A stretch of DNA of 64,000 bases from Tricholoma matsutake (GCA_026075535.2 AP026541.1:4898001-4962000); one strand, 5' to 3'; counted from the stretch's first letter, positions 11,839-24,700 are shown. Program-made: numbers and translations. The notes: generated from the letters alone by a model not told the origin.

Positions 11839-13933
11839 ATGCCAGTAGAAGTAAAGGATAAAGTCTGTCTGATGCAAGTTCACATTTGATCCATCCTCTC
11901 CCTCTTTCTGATTACCTACACAGTGTGCACGATGGGTGGGGAGTAGCGACAAAGCCTGGACTCGAAGGCAATGCCATCGAGGCAGGGGACACAACCAACA
12001 TGGATACAATCGCCGAAAATCACAGTTATCGCACCCTTGCTGCCCATGGGACTGCTGTTGGTCTTAGCGAAGGGCTCATGGGAAACTCGGAGGTTGGGTA
12101 TGTGCGAATTGCCTCTTTGTACTTGTCACTTTCTGATCACCGTAGACATCTGAACATCGGCGCGGGACGCATTGTGTGGCAGGACATTGTACGGATCGAC
12201 GTCTCGATCAAGAAGAGGCAATTCCACAAGGCAAAGCCCATTGTGGACAGCTTCAAGAGAGCCAAAGATGGGAATGGAAGACTGCATCTACTGGGTTTGG
12301 TAAATTCTCCCCTCCGTAAAAGTTTGATCTACTCAAGATGACAGAAGTATCGTGCATGCTAGATCTCGGATGGCGGCGTACACTCTCATATAACTCACCT
12401 CTACGCCCTGCTCGAAACTGCCAAGGAGATTGGTGTTCCGCACACCTATGTCCACTTCTTTGCAGATGGGCGTGATACGGCTCCACGCTCAGCTTCTGGG
12501 TATTGCCAGGACCTCCTTGACTTCATAAAGAAGGAAGAATACGGCGAGCTTGCAACTGTTGTAGGCAGGTACTATGCCATGGATCGCGACAAGCGCTGGG
12601 AACGAATCAAAATCGCCGTGGACGGCCTGGTTAAGGGAGAAGGAGAGGATGGAATGGGAGCCGAGGGTATCGTTGGGGTCATCAAAGAGAATTACACCAA
12701 AGATATCACGGATGAGTTCTTGAAGCCGATCATTGTAAACGGGGATGCTGGTCGTCTCAAAGGTATGTTCGTGACACTTCGAAAAGAGTACATGATAAAA
12801 CATCCGTAGATTCCGATACTTTGTTCCTTTTCAACTATCGGTCAGATCGAATGCGGGAGATTGCTACTGTCCTTGGGCTTCCGGATAAGCCTATGGACGT
12901 CGATGTTCCTAAGAATTTGGTCAGTCTTCTGTATGTTGCTCCCGACGATTTATGACAAATACACGTTGGACTCTAGGACATAACTACCATGTCACGATAC
13001 AGTGCCGACTTCCCATTCCCTATCGCTTTCCCTCCACAACCCATGACCAATGTCCTCGCAGAATGGCTTGCAAAACACGCAGTCAAGCAAGCCCATATCG
13101 CAGGTCTATTTCTCATCGCTCCATCTTTCATGACGTATCCCATTCTCACTGTACCATTTTGCTAGAAACTGAGAAGTACGCACATGTAACGTTTTTCTTC
13201 AACGGTGGCGTTGAGAAGCAGTTCGAAAACGAAGAGCGACACATGATTCCCTCTCCCAAGGTTGCCACGTACGACAAAGACCCTAAGATGAGTGTTCACG
13301 GTGTCGCTGAGAAGGTTGTCGAGGTCCTTAAGAAGGGCGAGCATGAATTCGTCATGTGCAATTTTGCGCCTCCGGATATGGTTTGTCGTTAGATCCTCAT
13401 TCCTTCCACATCTCATAACACCCACCAGGTCGGGCACACTGGCATATATGATGCCGCCGTCACCGCTATCACCGAAACCGACAAAGCAGTTGGCACCATC
13501 TACAAAGCTGCACAGGAGGCAGGATTCATTCTGCTTGTTACGGCTGACCATGGCAATGCAGAGCAGATGCGTAATAAGGAGACTGGCGCGCCACATACGG
13601 CGCATACGACCAACCCAGTACCATTCATAATGACTGGAGATCCGGCGAAACATAAGTTTGTGATGGATGATAAAACAACAGGAGATAACGAAGAGGAGGG
13701 CGGCGCTTTATGTGATGTTGCTCCGACCATATTAGATTTAATGGTGAGTCACCGTTCTTGTTCTTGCTCTCTACTGGTGTTGATTTCTGGGTTCTTGATT
13801 GTCCTTGTAGGGCCTGCCAATTCCTGAAGGTGGGTATTTTTGATTTGAAGCAGATGGTATAACTAATATTTTTGCCCTTCTAGAAATGACTGGCCGATCC
13901 CTGCTCGCTAAGATCGACGATGAGAAAAATTAA
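11839..13933 (+). CDS. 2,3-bisphosphoglycerate-independent phosphoglycerate mutase
   Basis: Cytosolic glycolytic enzyme interconverting 3- and 2-phosphoglycerate (EC 5.4.2.12), alkaline-phosphatase superfamily with two metal ions. Exon 1 (11839-11873) encodes MPVEVKDKVCL and ends in a GC donor. Then come VHDGWGVATKPGLEGNA, the nucleophile region GLMGNSEVGHLNIG with the catalytic serine, RIDVSIKKRQFHK, HLYALLE and FADGRDT, and near the C-terminus the metal-binding LLVTADHGNAEQM and GAPHTAHTTNPVPF. It ends MTGRSLLAKIDDEKN at TAA 13931-13933. Several 50-60 nt introns interrupt it. Many fungi have this independent form rather than the cofactor-dependent one. All key motifs are present, so the enzyme should be active. 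Confidence 0.95.
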
Positions 13934-14218
13934 GATAGGCTCTGCTACCGAATAGATATTTAGTAGAACGTAAGGTTGTATTCCAATTCCTAGAACATAG
14001 AAGCTGTCAAAGTACAATATAGAAACATTTGTTTCAGTCGCATGATGTATCAAGACTAGTTAGTATATCCCACACAATATTGTATCTGTCTTCCCATGAC
14101 ATCCTGTCCGGGCCGATTGCTTGCTTCTCCCGGTCAGACGTTTGTCTACGCAGTCAGCTGAGCGTACCAGGAGACCCCATAAAAGCTATCGAGGTGAGAC
14201 GTCTGTCGATTATTCGCT

Positions 14219-15455
14219 ATGCGATTCACTATGATGTGTTCGAAATTCTCCAGAGCTTTGTACGCACGAGGTCAAGGCTCCACAGTAGTGTTCCATCATC
14301 CTAAAAGCCGCTCGATCTTCCAGAGTCACATTGTTCGAGGGGGCCCCCCAGTCCAATCCACATCGCCTTTAGCCCCTATTGGCGTCAACGCAGCTATCCA
14401 GGCATCAAGTGACCCCAGCACTCCCGTGCGACCCAAGATATTCGATGAGTTTAGCCTCAAAGACCGCGTCGGGGTCGTGTCGGGCGCAAACCGGGGTCTT
14501 GGTCTCGAGATGGCATTAGTGCTGTGCGAAGCAGGCGCACGCGTGGCATACTGCTTTGACCTCCCGTCCGAGCCTTCCAACGAGTGGAAGAAAACCAACG
14601 AATTTGTGAAGAGGTTGGGAAATGGATCGAGATTGGAGTATGTCAGTGCAGATGTGAGGGACCAGAAGAATATTTGGGAGAAGGTCAAAGCAATTGGGGA
14701 TAAGGAGAAGAGGATGGACGTATGCATTGCTGCGGCAGGAATTTTGAAGACACACACGGACTGCTTGTACTACCCTGCTGAGCAGTTCAAGGAGGTATAT
14801 CAAGGAGCATATCTTTGGCGGCACTAACTATATTTCCTTAGGTTCTGGACGTGAACACCAGTGGGGTTTTATATACTGCACAAGCAGCAGGTCAACAGAT
14901 GCTCCGTTTCGGAAACACGGGGAGCATCATCTTGATTGCGTCCATGTCCGGAAGTATCACAAACAGGGTTAGTGATATGACCGTAATTTCCCCCAGCGAA
15001 ATGGTTGTCCTCACAAAACTACCGTCTTGCAGGACCACGCATGGGTATCGTATAACTCTAGTAAATCAGCCGTTCTCCAGATGGCTCGGAGCATGGCTTG
15101 CGAGCTTGGGACCAAGAATATTCGAGTCAACTCTCTCTCTCCGGGGCACATCTATACAAAGTCTGTGTTTGTCCAGGAATGCTAGGGGTCTATTATTGAC
15201 GTGTTGTCTGTCGGAAGGATGACCGCAGCATATCTCGATGCGCAGCCCGGTCTCTTAGAGAAATGGTCAAATTCAAATCCGATAGGACGTATTGGACGTC
15301 CCGATGAGTTACGCGGGGTCGTTGCTTGGCTGGCAAGTGATGCATCAAGCTTCTGTACTGGCAGCGAGTACGCATTTTTTTAATGATTGTTCCAAAGATG
15401 AGTAGCTGATGTCCTTGGCAGTATTCTCGTTAACGGAGGTCATCATGTGTGGTGA
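14219..15455 (+). CDS. Short-chain dehydrogenase/reductase (classical SDR, polyol/xylulose reductase-like)
   Basis: NAD(P)H-dependent oxidoreductase, substrate not determined. Five exons: about 14219-14793, then VLDVNTSGVLYTAQAAG, DHAWVSYNSSKSAVLQ, MTAAYLDAQPGLLEKW and a last short exon ILVNGGHHVW ending at TGA 15453-15455. Motifs: coenzyme-binding SGANRGLG (S for the usual T), AAAG in place of NNAG, catalytic S (IASMSGS) and YNSSK, then NSLSPGHIYTK. These features are closest to the arabinitol/mannitol dehydrogenase and L-xylulose reductase branch. The first 70 residues precede the Rossmann fold and are basic and serine-rich, which would suit a mitochondrial targeting sequence. It is tandem to the phosphoglycerate mutase and convergent with Cdc20. 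Confidence 0.88.
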
Positions 15456-15624
15456 ATGTAGTTCCTTTCAACAGATGTCACATTGTAATTGTAAATCAGC
15501 CAGAACACCCGAATGAGTATCGCAGCGAAGAAACTGAAAGATAGGAGTACTGCTCAACTACATAACGAAAGCATCGCCCAAATACTTGAAAATGACCTAG
15601 ATCGATTGAATGAATCTCTGCGTC

Positions 15625-17395
15625 CTACCGAATACTTAGGATTCCTTCCCTCGTGGTATTTATTCTCCCTCCACCAACGTCCCCTACTCCCACACCCTTT
15701 CTTTTCTTCGTCTTCTCCTCACTCGCCAACTCCCAAATCCGCCAAAACTTGAGATTCTCATCCCCAGCACCGGTGCACACTACATCCCCAGCAGGGCTCA
15801 CACAGCTGAACAGCACCCGCGAGTCGTGTGCGTCTCGAATCTCGGCAACACGTTCCATGCTCGGGTACGCATGGACCATGATCGAATTGGTGGGATATCC
15901 GTGTGTAGAGAGCAACTCTTTCTTTGATGGTGCAAAGAGGATGGACGTAATCTGTGAAGGTGTCTTGAGCGAATGTAGCCGAGCACCAGTCGTACTATTC
16001 CAGACGTTGATGGTAGCATCGTTGGTGCCGCCGCCGGAGGCTAGTAAGGATGGCTGCCACGGACACCATGCGATGGCCTATGGAACAAGTGAGTTGGGAA
16101 CAGGATAGATATATTAACGATCTACCTTGACGGCGGCGGTATGATTCCGTTTCGTCCACTTTGCGCTCCCCCTTGCGCCTTCCACCACATCACCTACCCT
16201 TCCGTCCCATATATTCACAACGTTGTCGTTCCCGCCACTGGCCAAGAGCTCTCCATCAGACCTCCATTTCAAGCCACATACTTCTCCCGTATGACCAAGC
16301 AGCTCCATGACCTTGTGCCGTGGAACACGAACATCGTGATGCCAAATACTCCCATCTCCGCACCCGGAACTTAGGATATGCTGATTCCACGAAAGCGTAG
16401 CAACTTGACCCTGGTGGCCGCTCATCGACCTCAGCTTCTGACCGCTTTCTACGTCCCACAACTCGACTTCGCCGGTCCCTATGCCCACGCCAAGGAACAT
16501 GCCGTCGTTGGAGAAATCGACGCTGGAGACGTAAGTGCCTTCGGGAGCCTCACCAACTTGGACTACATTGCCGGTGTCAGCATTCCAGATGTAGGTCGAG
16601 GCCTCGAGTGCTACGGCCAGTGTATTCTGGCAGGACCAGCTAATAAGGTTGAGGTAAAAGTCATCGACCATACCCGGTGCGTCGAGGACGCGTTCAGGTT
16701 GGGTTGGGATCTTCCGAGACTTATTGGTGGTGGCACCGGTTGAGGTTGGGAGGGCACCAGGTCGAGAAGCGTAGAGCGGCCGTGCAAACTCGCGGTGTTG
16801 CGCGAGAGCGGTGTCGGAGGATGAGGCCGAGGGCGGTTGCTCGTGATAACCGAGGATACGACGGTTAAGGGGAACACCTGTTGCCTCGGCGAGTCTGGAT
16901 GTGTGACGTGGAGATGCGGATTTGGGGTTGATGTGCATTTGCTCCAGGGTGGCAGCGACGTCGAGGTCAGAATCGCGGTTGGTGATGAAGCGGTCTCGTT
17001 TGTCCACACCGATGCGATTCTGAGGGTAGAGTTAGAATATATATATATTCTGAGGGATAGATAGCTACGGTTAGACTCACTACAGCAGGGGTCGACCTTG
17101 AGCGCTTGACTTCTTGTTTTGGAGGAGGGACGTAGTCGTGTGTTACGACGTCGAGCCTGCTCTCTATTCCGCCTTTACGAATGACACCAACGTTAGCTTG
17201 ACGCTGTAGGGAATCAGATACAGGTATGCCACTAGAAGTTGTTCGTTTAACAGGAGATGAAGGACGAGAAATGACAAAAGGGTTTGTTGAAGAGATTGAA
17301 ATGTTATTGAATCCTGACAGCAAAGACGGGGTCAAAGGCGTCTTTGCTTCTGATTTTGCGCGAGTGCGCTTTGGTGTTTTTGGTTGTCCATGCAT
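15625..17395 (-). CDS. CDC20: Cdc20/Slp1-type APC/C activator (WD40)
   Basis: Substrate-recruiting activator of the anaphase-promoting complex and target of the spindle checkpoint. It has a disordered N-terminus (GQPKTPKRTRAKSEAK), a C-box written DRFITNR, and the Cdc20 propeller entry ERVLDAPGMVDDFYLNLISW, matching fission-yeast Slp1 closely. WD blades include GHTGEVCGLKWRSDG and GGNDNVVNIWDGR, then AIAWCPWQPSLLASGGG. The last blade (AGDENLKFWRIWE) is followed by a lysine-rich linker and the C-terminal Ile-Arg tail (GILSIR, stop at 15625) that docks on APC3/APC8. At least two introns are present. The start is taken at MHGQPK (17395); an in-frame ATG 13 codons upstream (17434) is possible. 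Confidence 0.92.
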
Positions 17396-17512
17396 GAGAA
17401 ATGAAAAACGGAAGACTCGGGTTTCAAATTTCAAAGTTCAACTACATAGATCACGTGATCGCGTGCTATACTGCTATGACACGCTTTGTCACGGTTCAAA
17501 GTTAAACTTCTG

Positions 17513-18602
17513 TCAGTAACCAAGCCAAGTAGAACAATTCCTCACCGAGCGAGGTTTCCGGAAAGAAAACATCATCAAAAGTCGTCGTCCAAGGGGAATC
17601 TTCATCTTCACCAGCTCGTCGAACGTGGCTTGAAGGGCCTCTTGCATAGCTCGGTATTGTTCCGCCAATTCCTTTACAAGCTGCTCATTCTGCTCTGCTT
17701 CCGCCTCTTCATGGAGCTTACGGATCGCTTCCTTCTGCTGTGCAAGTACCTGCTGCAGTCTGTTATATAGCGTCTTCCCAGCCTCTGTCTCACTGAGTCG
17801 ACGGCCAAGGTCGACTAATTCCTCTTGAAGGAGTAGAGCGTAGTTGTCCTGGGTATCAACAATTTTATCGATGATCTTCCACGCAGCGCCGCAAGAATCT
17901 TCGAAGCGCATCATCCGCGATCCCATATCCAGCATACCCCGCCAGTATATCTCCCCCAGTTCTTTTTCTCTTCTTTCTCCCAAGTCACCTTTTACTTTCG
18001 TCCACATCGTAGTCACCAGCACAACATTTTTGATCGCTCCATCCCCGCATAACTTTGCAAACATCTGCAAATTTTTCAGTGGAGATCCAGACATGCGATT
18101 GTCAGAAATCCGATGCAAGTATATGATTCCGTCAAGTTTAACTTTGTTTTTGTAACTGCCACTCATTAGCAACAGAATGGATAGGGTGGATGGTCTTACG
18201 CACGTCTTTGCCAACCAATCGGCAATCATGGTCAAGACTTCCGTGTCTGATCTACTGGTGTCGTTAAATCCCGGTGTATCGACCAAAACAAACGATCTGA
18301 GAGTTGTAGGATGCGGATATCTGACCGCTCTAATTTCCGTAGTGAAAGACTTCAGGTGATGGCTAACATGCCTGCCGTCCTGCCGGGTCGCGGTGTCGAT
18401 GAACTATTTCAAAAGTGAGCCTGGAAATCAGTTGTACATCCCTTCTTACGTACGGTGCTTTTACCAGTGCCTGTGGGACCCATTAGGCTGCAAGTGGTGG
18501 ATCTAAGAATGTTTCGCCACCCTTCAGCTAGTCGACGTACGCAATGATTTTGTCATTCTCGGTGATCATGTCCAACGTTATATCTTTGGCTTTTCTTGAC
18601 AT
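17513..18602 (-). CDS. P-loop GTPase with C-terminal coiled coil, copy 2
   Basis: Close paralogue of the gene at 5.56-6.71 kb, on the opposite strand. ATG at 18600-18602 gives MSRKAKDITLDMITENDKII, spliced to LMGPTGTGKST, then DTPGFND near 18280, LDGIIYLHRISDNRMSGSP, VTTMWTKVKGDLGERREKEL and the coiled coil ending GRRLLMMFSFRKPRS. Introns fall at the same codons as in copy 1: after the first 20 codons, after the Walker A threonine, and after ADWLAKT. The two proteins are alike over their whole length but differ at many positions, so this is an old duplication rather than an assembly artefact. As in copy 1, a last intron may change the final residues. Function unknown. Confidence 0.78.
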
Positions 18603-19025
18603 TGTAAATGAATTCAGAGGTTTATTGTATCAGGAATGGATGTGGGTGCTTGAGAAGACATTCGGGTAGGGACAGTACTTAGGATCTGGAGACACACGAT
18701 CTACACACGCGGCAAATACTGCAGGCCACAACGTGACCTGCCAATTGAGGCCATCTAACACAAGCGCTTCCTTGAGAAATCGGGAAACACATCGCTATCG
18801 GATTCTTTTGTATACGCAAGTAGCTGGAATGGACATCGATTCCCGGCAGAAGTCACGGGTGGTCTAACTGAATTCTGAGACGTGGTGGGAATCTGTCCTG
18901 CTTTCATTTCACGGGGTCGGCAAGTGGCAGAACTTGAACAAGGATCGTTGCCACCGCGCTGCTGAGTGAACGTTATGTAACACTGTGCCACGTGAGCGCG
19001 TGATGGTCAAGCTTAAAGTTAAACG
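18603..19025. promoter_or_regulatory. Divergent intergenic region, GTPase copy 2 / BioDA
   Basis: About 420 bases between two divergent start codons. Only short non-homologous frames are present, so it is taken as the shared promoter region. Confidence 0.4.
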
Positions 19026-21589
19026 ATGTCGCTACTGTTCAAGCATTTCCGCGTTCACCAGGTCTTCGGCGCAAACACAGATGTTGGCAAGACCATTCTA
19101 ACATGTGCCCTTGTCCGTGCCTCTGCACTAAAAGCCAATAACGTCTTTTACCTCAAGCCTGTCAGTACTGGTCCTCTCGACACTGCTGATGACAAGTCTG
19201 CATCTCTACGAATTACTATCTGGCCAACTACTGACCCGATTGCATGCCTAGACACGTTAATGATCATAGTGGTCCTGCTGCTCACAGGATACAGACGAAA
19301 TGTCTATTTAGATATGATGAACCCGTGAGCCCGCATTTGGCCGCAATGATGAGCAACTCGTCAGTCAGTGAAGCATCTCAATTGCTTTCTTAGCCTTATG
19401 TGATGTACAGGCCCCGTCGGACGAAACTTTTACCAATTCCATTGCAGAGTACATTCGTAAAACCGCTATCAGATCTGCCAGGGAGCGTGCCCACATGTAC
19501 GTGGAGACTGCAGGAGGTAAGGAGTACTTTTCGTGAGTTAGAGTATCCCTCATTCTTCTATCTCGCTACAGGGGTTCATAGCCCCACTTTATCTGGAACG
19601 ACCCAGGCAGACTGTTACCGGTCTCTCTTCCTCCCGACGATCCTGATCGGAGACGGCAAGCTCGGCGGGATATCTACCACCATCGCTTCGTATGAAGCCT
19701 TGCTTCTCCGAGGGTACATCGTGGACGCCGTACTCCTCTTCCACGACGATTACTATCGCAATAGCGAGTACCTGCAACTGTACTTTGCGGAGCGTGGCGT
19801 GCGCGTATCGGCCGTTCCCCGTCCGCCTCCATTGCTCTCGGACAGCGCTGCTAATTTTTTAGAGACGGAAAAGTACTATAATTCTATCGTCCCTTCCTCC
19901 AACGACCAAAATGCCAATGCTGTCGGTGACATTGTAGACTATCTGGACAGATGCCATACTGAGCGCCTGGAGGAACTAGTATCTATGCCCCGCCGAACCC
20001 TCGACACTGTTTGGTGGCCTTTTGTACAGCACGGACTCGTGAAGGGGGAACACGATGTGACTGTCATAGACAGTGCACATTCAGACTTTTTCAACATACA
20101 CAGAGTCTCTCCAGCTGGCTCAGGCTTGCCTGCTCCATCCGATCATGGTTTGTCCATGCTTTCTCCTGAATTTGATGGGTCTGCGAGCTGGTGGACGCAA
20201 ACTGTTGGCCACGCGAACCCTTGGTTGACATTGGCCGCAGCCCGGGCGAGCGGGAGGTATGGGCATGTGATGTTTCCCCAAGCGACGCATTTGCCGGCGC
20301 TGAAACTGGCGGAGAAGCTGGTGAAAGACGGGCCTGGACGGGGGTGGGCTGCACGGGCCTTTTTCTCAGATAATGGGTCGACGGGGATGGAGGTTGCATT
20401 GAAGATGGCTTTGAGAGCGTTTAATGTTCGCAGGGGGACGGTTGGAGGGAAGGAAGTGTTGGGGGTGCTTGGGTTGAAAGGGAGTTATCATGGAGATACG
20501 ATTGGTGTGATGGACGCATGTGAAGAGTCAGGGGTGTTCACATGTGAGTGGCATAATGCGAAAGGATATTGGCTTGAACCTCCGAGTGTGGGTGTTCGGG
20601 ATGGCGAAGTGGTGATTACTGTTCCTGCGGCGATGTCATCCGACCTTTTGACGATCAAAGTAAAATCCCTTTCATGGGTGTATGACGTTGCCGCACGGCT
20701 CGACTCGGACCTAGCAGGTGTATATCGGGCGTATGTTACGCGTACACTGCAAAGCCTAGAAGATCGACAAGATGTACCCAAGCTTGCTGCACTGGTGCTG
20801 GAGCCGCTTGTGATGGGTGCGGGGGGGATGATATTCGTAGATCCGGTGTTTCAGCGAGTGTTGATCGACGTCGTGCGGGGTAGGCGCAGCGAGTCGTCGA
20901 AAGAGTGGTCAGGACTTCCGGTAATTTTTGATGAAGTGTTTGTAGGACTGTATCGGCTAGGTATGGAAAGCACAGGGCCGTTGCTTGGGGTACAGCCTGA
21001 TATCTCCGTGAACGCGAAAATTCTGACAGGGGGGCTGGTACCGTTGGCGGTAACGTTGGCGTCTGACTCAGTGTTTCGTGCGTTCTTGGGAGAGGCTAAA
21101 GAGGGTGCGTTATTACATGGGCATTCGTATACTGCACATGCGGTTGGATGTGAAGTGGCTGTGGAGACATTAAGGCTGATTGAGGGATTAAAGGGAAGTG
21201 AGGAATGGGGAGCAGCGAGGAAAAAGTGGGGGCAGGGAGAAGGAGTGTGGAGTTTTTGGGATCCAGGATTTGTGGAAGCGGTGTCGCGTGTAAAGAGGGT
21301 TGAGGAGGTTATGACTCTTGGGTGCGTGTTGGCGATAAAGATAAAAGATGAAGAAAGAGGTGTGTATATTATTATTCAAGGTACAAGATATGAACTTATG
21401 GAAGTATCAGGATATGTATCGAAATCAGCACAAGAGGTGTTTGTGGCATTAAAAGAAAAGGGAATACATTATAGGACTTTGGGGAATGTTGGATATTTTA
21501 TTAGCAGCTTGAACACGAGCAGGAGGGAGATTAGGAGAGTAGAGGAGGAGGTACTAGTAGCGGTTCAGGCGGACCGCAGTAGTCGATAA
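19026..21589 (+). CDS. Bifunctional dethiobiotin synthetase / DAPA aminotransferase (BioD-BioA fusion)
   Basis: Catalyses two consecutive steps of biotin synthesis: amination of 7-keto-8-aminopelargonate to DAPA and ATP-dependent ring closure to dethiobiotin. The N-terminal BioD part has the P-loop GANTDVGKT and YLKPVSTG, then, after introns near 19199-19259 and 19297-19298, RIQTKCLFRYDEPVSPHLA, the VETAGGVHSP motif (intron 19517-19569) and GDGKLGGISTTIASYEAL. The BioA part begins near 19990 with WWPFVQHG and contains FFSDNGSTGMEVALKMALRA, GLKGSYHGDTIGVM, PVIFDEVFVGLYRLG and the PLP-lysine segment VNAKILTGGLVPLAVTLASD, ending at 21589. The same fusion is known from other fungi and plants (BIO3-BIO1). 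From 19570 to the end it is one open frame. It is followed after 137 bases by the EST1/SMG6-like gene on the same strand. Confidence 0.92.
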
Positions 21590-21649
21590 CACGTGACTAT
21601 GATCGTGCTGCGGTGGCTGCGCAGGAACGTACTTACTGCGACGACTTGA

Positions 21650-21717
21650 AGTATATAACGACGACGACAACGACGACGAACCACCTCAGTGACGACGACG
21701 AGGACAGCGACTACGCA
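21650..21717 (+). repeat. GAC/ACG trinucleotide repeat in the EST1/SMG6-like leader
   Basis: An imperfect run of ACG/GAC triplets (gacgacgacaacgacgacg and gacgacgacgagg) lies directly upstream of the ATG at 21726. It is a simple microsatellite in the presumed 5' leader. Confidence 0.7.
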
Positions 21718-21725
21718 CACCTACA

Positions 21726-24700
21726 ATGCAACGTCAATTGCAACCAACTGATCTTGACGAGAAACTAACTGCTCTTCGCCGTAGAACTGCTGGGTTAGTC
21801 TTTTCTTTTCTATCTTATATTCATTCCTCATTCCTTCCAGTCTTATTCGCATAAAAGCTGCTCGTCCTCAACCTCCTATCGTTCCTCCTCAGTCTTCACG
21901 CATCTCTCCACGCAGCTCTCCTCGCAGAATTCCTGCAGAGACTGATCACGACGACTTTTCAAGACGCCTCAAGATCTCTTCTTCTCCTACTCCCCCTACA
22001 AAGTCTTCCAAGTTATTCAATCCTGACTCTGATCCTATCCCTGTCAGGAAACAACCCGAGCCTGAACAAACTTCTTACCTACCTCGTTCAACACCTGCTC
22101 CTTCTCCCAGAGACTCTCATTCACGTCAGCTCTTCGACCACAGAAAGGACGATCCAGTTCGCTTCTCCGTCCTCGCTCGTCCTCATCGTGATCGTCCCCC
22201 TTCCACTTCAAAATCTTCTGGAGACTACATCTCCGCCTCTTCCACTTCTTCCTATGCCAATTCCGTCTCTTCTTCTAGTTTTACACTTTCTTCCACCACA
22301 GACGGCTCTTCCGCTTCCTCTGCCCTCTTTGACCGTCACGGCGCAAGCAGAAGTAGAGGCGATGAAGGCGGTAACAACGTCTTTTCTATACAGCTAAAGA
22401 ACCTTTACCGCGCAATCACTAATCTGGAAACTAAAATAAAGATGGAAGACGTCGACGATCCAGATGACCCTTCATCAGCCGTAGCGGCCCTTGGTGCCGC
22501 CGCTGCTAGAATCACTCTCAAAGGTAAAGACCTTGAATCTCCCAAGTCCACTGAAGAAGAGATCGAACGCGAAAAGTGGAAAAATCAAATCGCCGATCAT
22601 AAACAGCAAGTCATCGTCTTTCTCTCCCTCTCTCCAATCTGAACCTTCTACAGACTGGCGGAAGTCATCCACAACCTACTGGAAATTTCTCTCTCTCCCT
22701 CCGTCCCTGCATCCCTGCGGAATATTCCCACAAAGTACAACATCATTGTCCGCCTCTGGACCTACGCATTTCATAAGCTTCTCGAGTCGCTCCGTCGTGC
22801 TTCCTTTACTTCCCAACTCGCACTCGAGCACCTGCAGGACTTTATCTACTATGCCTATACTTTCTATACTGGTCTTTTGGAGGAACCTACCCTCTCTGGC
22901 TTCAAGAGCGGTTGGCTCGAAGCATTGGGCGACCTGGCTCGCTATAGGATGGCCGTCGCTGCCATGGTTAGTGGATCCGTCGACCCCACGACCTCTGGAG
23001 GACGAAAGACGCTTACTGTCAAAGCAGTAAACGAAGCCGTCACCGATCAGACCCGAGATTCGGACAAAGTGGGCGAGAAATCGATCAGTGACAAGCCTGC
23101 AGCCAGGATTGACGATAGCCCATCTCCCAGCGTGGGCATTGCCGCCGCGAGGCTCATGGATGTTGAGCCGGAGACTGAGAGATGGAGAGGCATCGCGAGG
23201 GATTGGTATGGTGCTGGTTTGGCAGAGCAGCCTGGAACCGGAAAGCTACATCATCATTTAGGCTTGCTCTGCAGGGAAGTGGAAGGCGAGGAACTGAGAG
23301 GGGTGTATCATTTCGTAAAGAGGCAAGCTTTTGTCTTGGTCATTTTGTGCAGATTTCTCATCTCTGACTCTCTACAGTATGACAACATTGCATCCCTTCC
23401 CGACTTCACGGGAATCAGTTCTTGCCATATGGTCCCCTGCTGCACAGGCACGTCGCACGCAGCCCGATGTTGCTCGAGTTCCCGACCTCTTCCTCCTTCT
23501 GCATGGCATGCTCTTTACTCACATTCAGCTGGATGATTTCCAGCCAACTCTCGCACGGTTTATAGAAAGGCTCGAGATCGAGGGTGCGGAGGAACGTGAA
23601 TGGATAATGATGGGTGTTGTTAACATTGGGGCAGTCTTTGAGTACGGCAGGCCGGGAACGGTGCTCAGACGTGTTGGGGGCAAGGAGATGGGATCTGGCG
23701 TCGGCACGGAAGTGGCCGCGATGAAAGTCATGATGGCAAAGAAAGTCCTGAGTGGCGGCAACGTGACGAGTCCTGTGGATGAAGAGACCATGGAAGTCGA
23801 TGAACCGCGTCGATTACCGGTGGTCCGTACCTTTGGTAGCCACCAGATCTCACCAACAACATCCGAGTGTGAGGAGGTCGTACAACACGAGGACGACCAC
23901 CCGCCATCGTTTAAATATGCACTTCAGCTGACGTTCGCAATGCTCTCCCATGTGCTCAGGCGGCCTACCCGCAAGGCATCGCCCTTCGCGAGATCGACCC
24001 TGAACCCATATTTGACAGTTCTATTGACATTCCTGTCGACGGTCTTGAGACATCTGCCGACCCTTGCTCTGATGGAGCGGAGCATACCGTGGGAAGAGCT
24101 CGCAACGTTTTTCGCGATTGTCCCGAGAGGGATAATGAGTGCACAAGGGCTCTCCGGGAAGGATGCGAAGAAGGAGGCTGCCGATCGGTGGGCAATGCTG
24201 ACAAGTGGGTGTGCCCCGCCTTTACCTGAGGACTGGTGCTTGCGAGGAATGGAATGGGTTGGGCGCAAAGTGTTTGAGAGGGGATACTGGAAGAGCGGAG
24301 AGGATAGGCGGGCAGAGAGTGAAGTTCTTGAGGAGACTGAGGGAGGTGATGTAACAGATGGTCAGATTGAGGACGATGACGATGCGGATGACAGTGGGAG
24401 TGGAGATGTCGTCAAGAAGAGATGGGTGAGGATAGTGCGCAGTGCAATTGGCATCTCCGCTGTGGTGGATGGCTTTATTTGGGTTGAAGGGACTCGGGAG
24501 TGGAAGGTTGAAGGAAGGCTTGCAGAGAAAGTGCGCAAGTGGCGAGAGTTGGATCGCATAGAGCAGGAGGAAGAGGAAAAGAGGAGATTAGGTACGCGGT
24601 GGACAGATGATCCGATGGACATAGATGAGGGGAGTGATGACACCCTGTCAGAAGAAGAAGACGATGAAAGTGATACTGATGAAGTTAAAGCTTTGAAGGT

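Noticed and set aside
21650..21717. ACG/GAC repeat as the start of a poly-Thr/Asp protein
   Set aside because: The first supported ATG lies after it and the splice chain of the downstream gene begins there, so it is treated as leader sequence.
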